Of a stretch of 64,000 bases of DNA, positions 23,300 through 36,053 are shown one piece after another (the stretch's first letter is position 1; every line of letters starts with the position of its first letter). A program made the position numbers and the translations under genes. The notes beneath the pieces were generated by a model. The model searched no databases, was not told where the DNA came from, and saw only the letters and a program-made list of their open reading frames with translations. Source of the stretch: Lotus japonicus (Eukaryota > Streptophyta > Magnoliopsida > Fabales > Fabaceae); assembly GCF_012489685.1 (NCBI RefSeq), contig NC_080046.1, positions 40,883,176 to 40,947,175 on the forward strand, given 5' to 3'.

Positions 23300-23735
23300 T
23301 GATCATGACTTCCTACTCATCGCAGTGTCGAACGAGGAGTACTATTCCCAGGTAGAGGCACTCTTCAACCTCTGCAAACAAACTGATCCTGAAAGCGTAT
23401 CCTTGAAGCTTGGCCAACTCCTCCACTCCTCGCTTTTCCGATCCTAACGATGTCGAATGAGGAGCGTGTCTTGTTCGCCATCCTCCTCCGCAAGCAGTTC
23501 ACTCGCAATGCCTCCTACATCTGGTCGTGCCTTTCCCTGTCAGCGCCTCTCCTCAATTCAAACACCAAATCCATCTCCAAGAACCTCTGTAACACCATCC
23601 CCAAGCTCACCTCCATCATCGTCCCTGATAAGGGTGGCTGTTGTTCCTATTCCAACGTGTTTCCTCCGATTCTCTTAAACTTCAAGAGTTCGTTGTTCAT
23701 GTCCCAAAGTATTTTCATAACTGAAAGTTGTTAGA
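23300..23735 (+). pseudogene. Importin-5 / karyopherin-beta-3-like N-terminal fragment
   Basis: Translating across frames gives segments that match the N-terminal HEAT repeats of plant importin-5 (IPO5/KPNB3). They are VEALFNLCKQTDPESVSLKL (near 23350), the phrase LFAILLRKQFTRNASYIW (near 23470), NTKSISKNLCNTIPKLTS (near 23560) and, one frame over, VSSDSLKLQEFVVHV (near 23660). Parent proteins exceed 1000 aa, and here only about 130 codons remain, with at least two frame changes and a stop at 23732. Importin-5 carries ribosomal proteins and other cargo into the nucleus, but this copy cannot. Whether it is a retrocopy or a DNA-level fragment cannot be told. No poly-A tail is obvious. Confidence 0.6.
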
Positions 23736-23739
23736 CTAA

Positions 23740-25440
23740 TTTCCCACTTTAATGTTAGGGCACTAAGCTGTAGGATGCTAATCAATAAAAAAAATTTCAT
23801 TTGCAAAGGTTGAGAATTGAATCTCCAACTACTTAATTAAAGGACGAAAAACTGAAATATTCACATCAACACATGCAATTGAACAAATGTGCTTGGCCAA
23901 ATTAATTTGAAGAATGTTATACTTTAAATTTAACAAAGTATTGATATAGTCTTATTTCATAAATGTTGTATATCACTATCCAATCCTATCGAAATGTTAT
24001 ATCCCGGTAAATATATAATTTACCTAAGACATCAATGAAGATGTCGTTGTCTTTTAGACTTTTTTGGACCGCCCTACAAAATATGTTGTAACACGTAGAC
24101 GTAGTCATGTTTCTAATTATGAAATTCGATCGTTCAAAGTTGAGAACATGGAAGGCTCTTGCTAATAATGTAGGGTACTATTTAACAATAGAAACAAACA
24201 ACTACATGAGATGAAGAAGAAAGCCACTTAAGGTTGCCACATGGGAGGCCATACGCCATATACCTTACTTTTCAATCTCTTACACACTCAATATTCAACA
24301 ACATCAGGTCATCAACATGATATCAGTGTATTAAGGTTATAAGAAGGAAAATGGTATCAGGTGTGGCAAAATCTTCTTTGACAGTTTTTTTTATTCATTG
24401 AAAAACCTTATTTCGACATTCTTCAAATAAGTATGTGCATAGAAATTAGTCTAAATTTTAAATCATCACATTTCATAATATTTATATTTTTTTTATTACA
24501 AGAGAAAAGTTTCATCACATTTATATTTAATTCAAAATAGATTGAAAAAAATGATGATGCACCGATGATGTAAATTTTTTTTACACCGTCAATCAGTTAA
24601 TGAAATTAAATAAAAAGAGAGATTTTCTCACATCCTTGAAATCTGATTAGTTGATGGTGTAAAAAAACTTTACATCATCAGTGCTTAAAATTAAACTCAA
24701 ATAGATTATTTTTTATTCCAATTGATGCATAATGCAGGTCAATATTAAATGTTAAAAAATTAGAATCAGTTGAGATTTTTCATTGCTATAATATTGAGAT
24801 ATTACATATTTATTATAATAATTTTTTTTGAAAAAAATATTTATTATAATATTAATATTAATAGGATGTGATTATATACGATTTATATTATTGTTTCCTT
24901 ATTAATGATGAGTAGATATTTCAAAAAAAATGATGAGTAGATTATTTCTTTATTTAGATGTATTTTTTTTATTTCATTTACTAATTTAATTAACATTTTA
25001 AATAGATATACTATCAATTAAAATTGCTAGTATTTATTACTTTTGAATTGAATATTCAATCAATTAAAATTGTTAGCAAACTTACCCAAAATATAAAATA
25101 TCATGACTACCCAACAAAACATGTGGCATATCCTTTATGGAAAACAACAATATAAAATTTCCTTATCTTTGGTTGATTTGTTGTTGTTTTTAACAGTTTC
25201 CCACTTTTTTTCTTTGCAATGTTGACCCCTCAAGTTCCTACACACACATGAAGTTCCTACAAAGTCCAAAACAACCTCCACCTTCTCCATTGCTTTGAGC
25301 CTTTCCTTTCTCACAGAGGCAAGCACAGGAGAAAACAAAGCTTGCATTTGTACAAGGGTTTGGCACTACCCTTCTGCCTAACCTTCCTTTTCTGTCTCCA
25401 ACCCCCTATTGGTCAATCAATCAGATTTAATATTCTTTTG
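23740..25440. other. AT-rich intergenic DNA with one MITE
   Basis: Apart from the MITE at 24559-24684 nothing definite is seen. At about 23800-23850 the words 'ttgagaattgaatctcc' and 'cttaattaaa' resemble decayed tRNA-type SINE text, but this is too short to call. Confidence 0.4.
24559..24684. mobile_element. MITE, ~126 bp, with ~40-bp terminal inverted repeats
   Basis: The left end GCACCGATGATGTAAA...TTTTTTACACCGTCAA mirrors the right end, which read inward is GCACTGATGATGTAAA...TTTTTTTACACCATCAA. The arms cover most of the element and enclose about 40 bp. No coding sequence is present. I could not settle the target duplication, so the superfamily is open. Confidence 0.7.
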
Positions 25441-25552
25441 GCTTGTACCTAGTTGGGGTAGTAGTATAAACTTTAAAGGATCTTGTTTTCAAAACCCAGT
25501 TGCAGATTTCCCTTTTTTTCAGTATAGAGTTGCTTGAGAAGTGAATAAGAAG
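25441..25552 (+). promoter_or_regulatory. Presumed promoter and 5' UTR of the SEC14-like gene
   Basis: TATAAACT near 25465 is a plausible TATA box about 85 bp before the start codon. The leader holds the word 'ttcagtatagagttgc' and no upstream ATG in the last 60 bases. The location is inferred from the start codon and composition only. Confidence 0.35.
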
Positions 25553-28500
25553 ATGGGTGTTGGAAATCAGGAGGCAATCAAGCAGTTGCAGACCCTGATG
25601 GAAAATGGTGTGAAACTGTGAATCAGATGTTTGAATTCAACTTGCATTCTTTTGTGATTCCATGATCTCTGATGATCACTGACAAAACTTCTATTTTTTT
25701 TTTGCTGTTTCTTGTTGCAGTGGATGAGCAGCAGAAGAACACATTCCAGGTTTGGCTTTTAATTTTTTTTTTTTGCTTGATCTTGGGTGTTCAGAAAAAT
25801 ATTAGGATAAAGAGTCCATTGAAATTCTGATTGATGATCTGAAATCTGATTTGATAAAAGTTTTTTTTTTTGTAATCTTATATTTTTTTAATTAAAAAAT
25901 AGAGAATATGCCCAAAAGTTAGATTTTGCTGCCAAATTGATCTGGATCACTGGTACCTTCATAGTTGCTGAAAAATTGTTGAGTGCAATCGGTCTTTTCT
26001 TTGAGAAAATGTTGCTGAATTGACTTATTAATTATTATGGACCAATATAAGGAAGGGTCTTTCAATTTTTTCTCCTCTTACTATTCATTAAATCTTTAGA
26101 TTTTGATATTTTTTTATGCTATTGGTGCATCATGGTTATGTGATCCTTTGCAGACTAGTGAGAATAAATAGTTTGGTGTAGTTTTTCTATCTGCAATCAT
26201 GTGTGTTTTGTTTTTTTTTTTCTGAAAAGTGTTTCTCTTTAAATTTCAGATTATGCACCAGGGCTATGCAAATGAAACATTAGCAAGGTTTCTCAACGCT
26301 AGGGACTGGAATGTTGCCAAAGCCCATAAAATGGTTAGTTAGATCTGTTATGTTTAGTAAAAAAAAATTAGTTGGAATTTCAGCCAAGTTTTTAAATGCT
26401 CTTAGCATTACTCGAGTCTTGATCTTTGTATATTTATACTTTGCTGACAGTTTAATTTTTAAACTGTTGCAGTTAATTGATTGTATACACTGGAGAGTGG
26501 AAAATGAGATTGACAAAGTTTTAGAGGTGAGTTCCCTTATTATGGAATTACTTTCTGACTTTATATGCTTTTCCGGTTATCTTTTCATGAAACTTCTTTG
26601 CAGAATTTGTCATTCTGTGACCTCATGACTCTGGAAAGTCTTGAATCTAAGATTTATGGAAGTCAAAGTGTCTCATGAAAACCTCATTTACAACTTATGT
26701 TAGATTTGATTATTTAAAGCTGTGAATAGTTTGTCTCTTCATGTGTGTGAATAGTTTCCCATTCACAAAGGGCTTCCCCTTTCTACAACAAAGCGAATGT
26801 GAGCTCCCAGATGATAACAAATCAGAATGAATCTTCTACTCCCATTCTACCATATAAGCTAACCCCCTAACGAAACCTGTGTCCTATTATGAGCCCATAA
26901 GTTCAAAATTTTGTTTGTTCTTAATGTTTATACTCTGTATGAAGTTATTCATTTTAGTGCCAAGTGTATGGGAGTTTAGGTAAAATCACTCTACATATGA
27001 GATTCACCTGTATTGGACATCCTTTCCTATTCTTATTCGTATATCAATTTCATCACACTTTTATCATAAAATAGATGTGTATTGTTTTTCTCAATCAGAT
27101 ATAGTGGTGAATTTTCTCTCTTTTGTGTAACAGAAGCCTATCCCTGTGGATTTGTACAGAGCTGTGCGAGATTCTCAACTCATAGGAATTTCAGGTTACT
27201 CGAATGAGGTACTAGTGTTTTTTTATGGATCTTATATGAGCTTTTGATATCTAAGATCAAGTAGGTTTTATATTCATCCTCCTTCATGGCTCTTCCCTTC
27301 CCTGACTTCATCCTGCATGGATGATGTTATTATAATAAGAAATATCAAAGGACATCCTTATAGATCATCTGAAATGCTCTTATTCCTATCAGGATATAAT
27401 TTTGTATTTCTTTCATTTTGAATGAATTGTAACAGGGTCTACCAGTCATTGCTGTGGGTGTTGGGCTCAGTACATATGACAAAGCATCTGTAAGGATCTC
27501 ATACCATCTCTTTTCATCCAATCTTAACATATGTGATACATAAACTGCACCAGTTCTCAGTTTCTTAGAAACTTTAGCACATCATAAGGTTTCTGCATGA
27601 GACATTAATAATTGCGCGTCTCTGCATGAATGCTTCATCATTAATGCCTCTTGTTGTCTGTCTATATTCTTCAATGTAGCATCTAAGCTTAAAATTATCT
27701 ATTTGGTATTAAATTGCATGTCCTTCTTGTTCAGGACAAACACTATATACAGTCACACATCCAAATTAATGAATATAGAGATCGTGTGGTCTTGGTGAGT
27801 ACCTTACTGTTTGATCATTCTTATAAATTCTCTTATGCCTCGCTTGCTAATTTTAAGATCTTATTTTAGCCAACAGCTACAAAGAAGCATGGACGATACA
27901 TTGGCACCTGTGTGAAAGTCTTGGATATGTCTGGTTTAAAATTCTCAGCACTGAATCAATTGAGGGTATGACAGTTATTTAGGAAAATGTATTGCTTTTT
28001 TAACTTCTCTCTTTTGCTTCGTATTTTAAACTTATGAAATTCCCTTGTCTTGTATTCATTGTCATCAATGCTAATGCCATTGGACTCCTCTCTTATGCAG
28101 CTTCTGACTGCTATATCTACAGTAGATGACTTGAACTACCCAGAAAAGACAGACACATACTATATAGTTAATGCACCATATGTTTTCTCAGCATGTTGGA
28201 AGGTTAGTGCAAGTCTTAGTGTCTGGAGAATTTGGACTAATTCACATCCTTAATTTCATAAACATCATTGAAAGTCCAATTATAACTTCTGTAATCTTTT
28301 TATTTAACAATTGGAAGGTTGTGAAGCCTCTTTTGCAAGAAAGAACAAGGAGGAAAATCCAGGTGCTGCAAGGTTCCGGGAAGGAGGAATTACTGAAGGT
28401 AAACATCAACATTATCTTCAAGTGCCTCCTTGATGACTGCATCATTATTGTTTGCTAGTTTTTAGTTCAATGCTGCCAAATTACTAGGCTAGCAAAGATG

Positions 28501-29139
28501 CCAATATTTAATTTTAGCTTGTCATTTTATGAAATATGAAATAAGATTTGTGAATTTTCTTTGTAACTGGTTAGTGGTTGGAGAAGTCTTAATAACAGTG
28601 GATCAGATTAGTTTGGTCTCATACCTCTACGTCGTGGAGGATGTGGTCTATCACTAATTAATTAATTATTCTTGCTGTTAAGAATCTTATCTCACATGAT
28701 GCTGATTGAGTTTGAGATGAACATGACCAAATCAAAATTTATTCCATTCTTTCTAGATTGGTTGCTACAAGAGACATTTGACATACTCAACGGTTCTTTT
28801 AAAACTTGTGTGCAGATAATGGACTATGCATCCCTCCCACACTTTTGCAGAAAAGAAAATTCCAGGTCATCCCGACATCACGCTGCAGAAACAAACACCG
28901 ACAATTGTTTCTCCTTTAATCATGTCTTCCATCAACAACTCTATAACTTCATCAAGAAGCAAGCTATGATTATGCAGTCCATATCACCAGTCAGACAGGG
29001 GTCTTTCTATGTAGACATACCTGAGCCAGATCCTGATGATGCCAAAATAGCCAAGACCATAGAAGCTGAGCTCCACAAATTGGAAAATCAGAATGGCTTT
29101 ACCAACTCACTAAATGGTCTTGCTATTAATGGGCACTGA
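25553..29139 (+). CDS. SEC14-like (CRAL-TRIO) phosphatidylinositol-transfer family protein
   Basis: SEC14-like proteins exchange phosphatidylinositol and phosphatidylcholine between membranes and link lipid metabolism to vesicle traffic. Eleven exons are read: 25553-25607, 25721-25749, 26250-26333, 26473-26526, 27134-27208, 27436-27489, 27735-27794, 27870-27965, 28101-28202, 28318-28398 and 28816-29139. They total 1014 nt, 337 aa. The CRAL-TRIO N-terminal helices occupy about residues 28-75 (ETLARFLNARDWNVAKAHKM). The lipid-binding lobe covers about 80-245 (GLPVIAVGVGLSTYDKAS, VKVLDMSGLKFSALNQLR, YYIVNAPYVFSACWKVVKPLL). The last exon adds a roughly 100-residue hydrophilic tail without a GOLD or nodulin domain, so this is the short single-domain class. 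All phases agree and no break is visible. It converges on the WEB-family gene 1.76 kb downstream. Which paralogue it is cannot be said. Confidence 0.92.
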
Positions 29140-30899
29140 AAGCTAGTTCAACTGTTTTCAGTCACCTTAAGACTTCTGAGTTCTGAGCCACTTTTATTCC
29201 TTGACTTCTTACTGATATCTTTTGGATAAGGAGGGTATACTTGTTCTCTATAAGGGTTATACCCAGGTATTAGATGTAATATTGGAATTTTGCATCAACT
29301 AGATGCAAATTTCACCATACAGAAACCTTAATCTAATTTCTATAACTACTATGAGATGAGCATATGATAATATTTGATAGAAATGGCATCATGTTATAAC
29401 CTCTATAACTATCAAGGTGCATTGTTACATGTCAATTGTCATACTTGTAGCGTATTTGAATCAACTTTTTTTCCTCAGAATCAATCCTGAAACTCAGAAG
29501 CTTGTTTCAGAATTGATTTTGGCTTTAGAAAGATTTCAAACATGCACGACACCATGTTTACCAGACAAATAAATGAATGCACAGCACCAACTTCAAAACC
29601 CTTATGAGTTGTTAGAACTAATGAACATAACCACTGGTTCAAGTAGCCTTCCTTATTTAGGTCAAGGTAAACTCTAATGATTAGTTTGATCACAAACTGA
29701 TTTTTTCTCCTTTACCAAAATCAAATTTAAATAAGTGAGACATGCACTATTTTTAACTCGTACTAATTGAGTGTTGAACCACGAGTAAGCGTAAACTATA
29801 GTGATGTTGGTCTCAACATTTGAGCTTCAAGGACACCTTCAGGAGAAAATGGGGTATAAATGTATAAGTCAATGAATCAAGTCTAAATTTGTGATTGTAG
29901 AATATATCACTATAATTATAGAAAGGTTATATCCTTTTTATTTAGTAAAAAGAGAATAATAGAGTTTTACTTTTAATTAAAAAAAGAAATAAAAACTTTA
30001 TAACTGGATTTTTCATTGCATGAATAATATAAATGTTAAAAATATAACATAATTTAAAGAGATATTTTTAAATAAAATTGCACAATTTATAATTTTAAGT
30101 ATGAATGAATTGTTGTAAATTGTTTTGCATATAAATTGTTAATAAAATATGAAGTATGCCAAATTTTGTAGTTAAATTTTATATTTTTATTATTTTAGAT
30201 GGTGTATTCTAAACTTGCGTGTTTTTTAGTTGTCCAACACAAACACATACACACCACATATTAAATTTCCTTACATTATTGATTATTGTGATAGAAATCC
30301 AATAGCACTAAAGCATAACAAAAATCTCTTCTTTCTATAAAAATCATTTATATTAAAAATGAAAAGAAGTGATGAAATACTAACTTCAAAGGTTTTCTTA
30401 AAAAAATAAATATATGGAATGATATTGTCAAACAAGATATAAAATTTCCTAACTCTTAAATTATGGTGTTGAAGTTTCTATTAATCATCTATATTAGATT
30501 AAAATTAAAACACTATTATGAGTGACAATTAACCTAATTATAACTTCGAACATTTTACCATATACGTGCGATAAAAGATAGTGTTTTCATTAGCAAAAAA
30601 AAAACAAGATAGTGTTTTCACTTAATTTGTTCCCTCCCTTGCATTGGAAGAGTTAAACCTACCACACACGAAAGCTTAGTATCAACAGAAAAATACCACT
30701 AGATTTTAATCTTACTACTAGTTCCATTTACATGAAGCTTCCCCCCATTTGTAATCAAAACTATTAACACCACACAATTCTTTCCTTCAAACAGACTACA
30801 CTACATAAACAAAATCTGATCAAATTTCTTAGCTGCACACAGATCCATTTTTTCTCTCACCAATTCAGGAACTTCACAAACTACTCCAAGTTTCAAATT
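29140..30899. other. Convergent intergenic region (3' UTRs of the SEC14-like and WEB-family genes)
   Basis: The ends of the two transcripts meet here. The middle (29900-30600) is very AT-rich. No coding sequence or delimited repeat is seen. Confidence 0.5.
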
Positions 30900-33800
30900 T
30901 CATACAGGATTTTCACCAGGCAGATAAGAAGGAGATCCACCCTCAACCTGATTTTTCTTCCTGTGGAAAATACCGCTGATATTAGGCAAGAGAACTTTCT
31001 TTGAAACTGAAACCTTCTCCTTTTCAAACTTCTTGACCTCCACTGTTGTATGAGGAGGATTCTGCTTTTGAATCATATAGTGCTGAGGAGATGCTTGAGG
31101 CGACCTCTGTGTTTCAGCCAATATTCGAGATGCAGCTTCTGCTGCCTTTTTCTGCTCCCGCTCGCGCCACCTTCGAAGCTCACCCTCCACTGCCCTCTTT
31201 GCTGCTTCAGCCATCTCAGCCTTTTTCAAGGCCTCCTGTGTCGCAGTCTTCATATAGTCAATCTCCTTCTGAGTTGTCTCCAACCTTTTGATAGACTCAT
31301 TTTCACTAGCCCTCACAGCTTCAACCTGAGCCTTGGCAGCAGCGACTTTCATGTCGGCTAATTTATCAGACTCCTCAACTTTCCGATTTAGTGCCTCAAA
31401 TTCCTCCTTCGAGATTGTAATTACAGCACCAGATTCAGATGTTGACGAGCGTGCAGCGATAGCCCTTTCAGATAATGCCGTAATCTGGTTGAGAGCACCA
31501 GCCTCAGCTGCTTTGGCTTCTTCTGCTTCTTCAAGTGCTACTTTAAGGTTTTTCTCCACATCTTCTAATGCAAGTTTGGTAACTTCTGCTTCCTTCTTCA
31601 ATTCGGCTGTCTTGTTCTTCATATCTTCTACTTCCCGCCGTGCATTTTCAGTTTCAGCTGTCAGCTGACTCAGCGTCAAGATCATCTCCTCAGTTGCACC
31701 TCTAACTTTGGATTCTTCTGCCAAGCAGGCTTCAAGCTCAGACTTACTTTTGCGAAGCTTGACATGCAGATTACCAACAATGGATTCAGTTTCAGCTTCT
31801 TTCTCCTTTAATTCAGAATGTTCTCTCTTTACATTTTCTAGTTCCACCTTAAGAGTTTCCACCAGGCTTCTAAGAGAGTTTTCCTCATCTGCTACTTTCT
31901 GCAGTGAGTCCTTAGCACCATCAAGTTCTGAAGTGATACTTTTCACAGAGTCCAAGTCGGACGTCCTTTTACTTTCCATTTGCTTTTGCAGAGCTCCAAT
32001 TTCATTCTCTATCTCGGCCAGCTGTACTTCAAGATTTTTGGTAAGCTCAGGATTGAATTCTGTTCTCAAAGCTATTAACTTCTTAGCAGATTGTTCAAGG
32101 GTAGCTTTATATGATTGTCTTAGAACATCTTTCTCAGCTAATATTGTCGCTTGTTGTTGCTGTGCTTCCACAGATGCAAGCTTCGCTTGCTCAATTGACT
32201 CCTTTACGGCTGAAATTTCTTTAGACAGCTCAGCCATTCTTTCTGTATTTTCCTTCATTGCTCCTTGAGCTTCTGCAGCTTGCTTGAAAGCAGACAACTT
32301 TGCATCCAAGGATGACTCATACTCCTGACGAGTCTTCCTCAGTTCTTGCTTTGCAGCATCAAGTTCTGTCATCACAGATGCATACCTTTTAACTGCAGTT
32401 TCTAACTCTTCTTTCCAAGCACCATTAGTTCCATCCGGGTCACCATATTTTTCTTCTGTAAGTTGTTTTGTCTGACATTTTGCAGCCTCTGTTGCCTTGA
32501 TTGCTAACTCCCTAGATTCACTGATAACTTTTAGCTTTTGTGTCAGATCGTCAACCGTCCTTTGAGCCCTTTCAAGCTCCACAAGAGCTTGAGCCTTGGT
32601 AGTTTCAGCATTCTTTACTTGATCCTTTAACTTGTTCAGCTCCTTTTGCACTACATGAAGTTCTGTCTCCTTGGCCAAAACTCTCTAGTGAAAGAACAAA
32701 CACGTATAAATTACAAAGCCAAACAGATTAAGCACATTCAAATCTAACCTTGGAAGAAGGAAATAGGAAATTAAAATTAATCAGATAACCTATAGTTCAG
32801 TGGTCAGAACAGCCTGTAAGATTATATTTCAGGGCCTGTTTGGTTTAAGTGTTTTCTGTTTCCACATTTTTTATCTTATTAATGACGACAAATCATCACA
32901 TTGTTTTCACCTTATTTTTTGTTTTTTAAGATGTTAGAAATATAATTAAGTTGTTCTTGTGCCGTCACCAAATAGCTAATGCTTTTGGAATAGTTGGTTC
33001 ATGACATAATATTAGAAGCTCTATCACCAAGTGCTATGGAGTTCGATCTTCGTTACCCCACTGTTCCAATAAAAAGTAAATTTTAGCACAACGTCAATGG
33101 ACATGTGCATTGCTAACACCTCTAGCCCAGTGGGCTCTTGCAAGAGGGGACATGTTAGAAATATAATATAAAATCATTCACGTGTCTTTACTAAACAACT
33201 TAAACTTTCGGGTAGTTGGTTCAAACAAAAGATAATACAAGCTAACAAAACAGCAAAATGTTGGTGTTTATTAGTGAAAGCAGAAGAGATTTCCATAAAC
33301 CAGAGGCACCCTTAAGTTTTGTGGCATCCGATTAAAAAATAGATTCCTACTGCAATTTTATTATTTAATATGGAAAACATGGGAAGAAAATCAGACAATA
33401 TAATAGTGTGAAAGTTTAAGTAAACTAGGTAACTAGCTTCAACGCATGCTATTGAAACAGTTACCACTTGATGAAATTTACAGCATGCATTATGCAACTT
33501 TGTTCTTGAATAAAGTTGAAGAAGCACAACATCATACAAGGGTGCCTCCTTTTTTGCAAGGGTGCCTCCTTGCAAAATGGGAAGAAAATCAGACAATATT
33601 TAGTTTAAGTATACTAGGTAACTAGATTTAACGCATGCTATTGAAACAGTTACCACTTAATGAAATTTACAGCATGCATTATGCAACTTTCAAAATAGTT
33701 TTCCAACATTGCAAGGGAATTGTAGTTGAAAACAACTATGACTACTAAACTGACAATTACCTCAGCAGAATACGGTTTTGACTTCTTATACATAGGTTTT

Positions 33801-33937
33801 TCACCAGAAAAAGCACCTTCACCAAATAGAGACACAGCATCTTTAACAGACTGAAAAGGTGGGCTAGTGTCAATCTCTCCAACCTCTGGTTTTGGATTGG
33901 GAGAGTCAGTAGAAGTTTGCTTGATTCTTGCTACCAT
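30900..33937 (-). CDS. WEB family coiled-coil protein (DUF827)
   Basis: This family includes WEB1/PMI2-type proteins, which take part in chloroplast movement, and relatives linked to mechanical signalling. They work as long coiled-coil scaffolds in the cytoplasm. Two coding exons are read on the minus strand: 33937-33761 (59 codons, ATG to a GAG|GT donor) and 32684-30900 (acceptor TAG, then RVLAKETELH). They total 653 aa. Exon 1 carries the conserved N-terminal motif with VGEIDTSPPFQSVKDAVSLF, a WEB-family signature. Residues from about 60 to 520 are heptad-rich coiled coil (many E/K/A/L). The tail has GELRRWREREQKKAAEAASR, another family hallmark. No transmembrane segment is present. The frame is intact. 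A noncoding first exon and intron lie upstream. The protein is closest in layout to the shorter WEB proteins, but I cannot name the orthologue. Confidence 0.9.
32932..33237 (+). mobile_element. TRIM-like mini-retrotransposon in WEB intron 1
   Basis: Two direct repeats, 32932-33011 and 33153-33237, both begin TGTTAGAAATATAAT, share GTAGTTGGTTCA and end near ATAATA. Just after the first comes TTAGAAGCTCTATC, a degenerate match to the TGGTATCAGAGC tRNA-Met primer site. Just before the second is a purine run AAGAGGGGA. This layout (LTR of about 80 bp, primer site, about 140 bp internal, polypurine tract, LTR) is that of a TRIM. The repeats are well diverged, so the copy is old. No clean target duplication was seen. 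Confidence 0.5.
33379..33695. repeat. Direct duplication (~130 bp, offset ~198 bp) in WEB intron 1
   Basis: The stretch from ATGGGAAGAAAATCAGAC through CAGCATGCATTATGCAACTT occurs at about 33379-33501 and again at about 33577-33690, with small indels and a few substitutions. Between them the word GGTGCCTCCTT is also doubled. This is a local segmental duplication. Confidence 0.8.
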
Positions 33938-33990
33938 TGTGTGCTATATCTAAATACTAAGGACTTTGAAGCCAAGTATCCAATTCCAAC

Positions 33991-34932
33991 CTGATATAAA
34001 CATGATAGGAAAAAAAGTTATTATCATCATGCACTATTAATTATGCATATCCAACTTAAAACAATCCCATATTTCAAAAATCTCTTTTCAAACATCCAGA
34101 AAGACCACCACCAAGTAAGTTAAAGAAACAAAACTACAGATACCCAATAACTGTTTACACTGACTTTGTGGGAGACAAAGGATCATTCTCCCACCAAGGG
34201 AAAACTGATACTTGTGCAGTGTCAATACTCAATATAGATATGATAGGAATAATGTATAATCCGTAATCCTACTGGCCTTTGGGTCGATAGACAGTAAGAT
34301 TCTCTCTGAAAGCACCGCTTTGACCTATCAGTAAACATTAAATTAAGTTTCCACACTCTCCAAGATTCCAGAATATCATCCAGCAAGTAAAAACCATTAA
34401 AAACTGCATACTCATCACAAAACGGGAACTTCTGTCCACGCAACACCCCTCACATGCATAAAGCCACCAAAGAATCAATTACATTTTAGCTCTATATACA
34501 TCTTAAGACTCAGACTTCGAAAACCCATACCATAAAATGAGTTGGAAATTTCAGGAGCTTTCTGTTGTGCAAATAGGTTCCAAAAATCAAAATGCAAAAA
34601 AATTGCAGGCAACTCAAATTAGGCATGTAAAAATAGTACCAACAAAACACCACAAATTCCACCATGCCAAAGCACTGCCTTCAGAACAAAAAAGAACACC
34701 AACCAATCAAAATATAATAAATATTAAAAAATGAACTTAATTTTCCAAAACTCGAATAGAAACTTTCCGGCACCCACAAGTCACAGGTCACAATCACACA
34801 CAGCAGAGTGAAGAACACTGCAAATTAGAAGTCATTCAGCACAAAACAACAAGCCGGTCAAAACAACAGTAAACATCATCAAACAAACCTCAAATTGAAA
34901 CAGCGACCAACAAAGCAAAAACAGCAACCAAC

Positions 34933-34980
<48 letters not shown>

Positions 34981-35290
34981 AAAAAAAACACTAGAAAGTA
35001 GCATCTTCAGACAATTCCTCAACAAAAAAAAAACCCAGAAAGAAAATCCAAAATACTCCAAAACCCAGAATCTCAAAACCACTAAAGTTTCCAACTTCAA
35101 CAGAATCATCAACAAAATCCATTAAAATAGAAACTCACCTCTCAAGGCTTCCTCTATATAAATCTGATTCGTGAAGAATTTGAAGACAGTGAGAAATTCC
35201 CGGGAGTTGAATCTGAAGAGAACAAGAGAGAGAGAGAGAGAGAGGACGTGTTAGAGAGAGAAAGTGATAGATAGGTTTGATTTGAAAATT
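33991..35290 (-). promoter_or_regulatory. 5' UTR intron and noncoding first exon of the WEB gene
   Basis: On the minus strand a donor AG|GTGAG reads at 35139/35138 and an acceptor ATCAG|GTTGG at 33991/33990. This gives a 1148-bp intron in the 5' UTR and a first exon from about 35140 to 35290, where CT-rich leader text (AGAGAG on the plus strand at 35226-35248) lies. Long first introns of this kind often raise expression in plants. The transcription start is inferred. Confidence 0.55.
34934..34976. repeat. (AC)n microsatellite
   Basis: About 21 AC units lie within the presumed 5'-UTR intron of the WEB gene and are followed at once by a run of A. Confidence 0.95.
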
Positions 35291-36053
35291 CAGGAACCTG
35301 TTCAAGACAAATTTGGAGTGTATCAGGAAAAAGCCGAGGAGATGAGAGTCAGGGATCAGGTATAGCCGATTCTATTGCATTATGTTTTGGGAAATGACGT
35401 TTCTGTCCTTAGTAATGCTTTTGTGTAGGGTCATCCACCCGCCGGCCCGTGGTTTCAGTCGGATTCGAGCTAAAACTAAAATAGTCGATTTTGTCAGGAG
35501 AAAACATCATCAAAATACAAGAATCACGATCGATTGACTGATTAGTAACTACGAGTTTTACAAACGGATCACGACTTTATCAGGTGGGTCGTGGGTCGAG
35601 TTTCAATTAGCCATTTATCTTTGTGTGAGAAAAGGGTGAGAGTTTACAACAAAAGTGGGTATGCCACGTCATCAGGAGCACCGTCCAGGATAACACTCGT
35701 GGATGATGTGGAGGACCATAAACAAGGGAAATGAAAAAGATGTACTACTAGATGGTGAGAGAAAGAGAGAGAGATACTAGACAGCAAAAGGGCAAGTCAG
35801 GTCCTGCATTTTTGTTTTCCCCCTTATTTCACTATATTTGTCTCCAATAATTGCGAAAAATAATTAATGTAGGAAACTAAAGATGGATATATAGAGCTAA
35901 TATAGTTATTACACCGCCATAGATTTCGTGATATGGATGGAAAATGATATTACACACTTCTCCACACTAAAGACATATAGAAATAAAAGAGAGAAAGAAA
36001 CTAGCAATATGATAAATGATATGATAAAATAAATGAAAGAGATATAAAGAAAA
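35291..36053. other. Intergenic DNA upstream of the WEB gene
   Basis: Probably holds the WEB promoter on the minus strand. I see no other gene. A GA-rich stretch lies at 35758-35775. Confidence 0.4.

Noticed and set aside
31046..32268. Several plus-strand frames of 80-190 codons
   Set aside because: They are antisense to the long coiled-coil exon of the WEB gene.
32830..33300. A larger MITE starting AGGGCCTGTTTGGTTTAAG and ending near 33310
   Set aside because: The right end matches only loosely and no target duplication was found. Only the TRIM inside is supported.
34879..35125. Val/Cys- and Thr/His-repeat frames
   Set aside because: They are translations of the (AC)n microsatellite.
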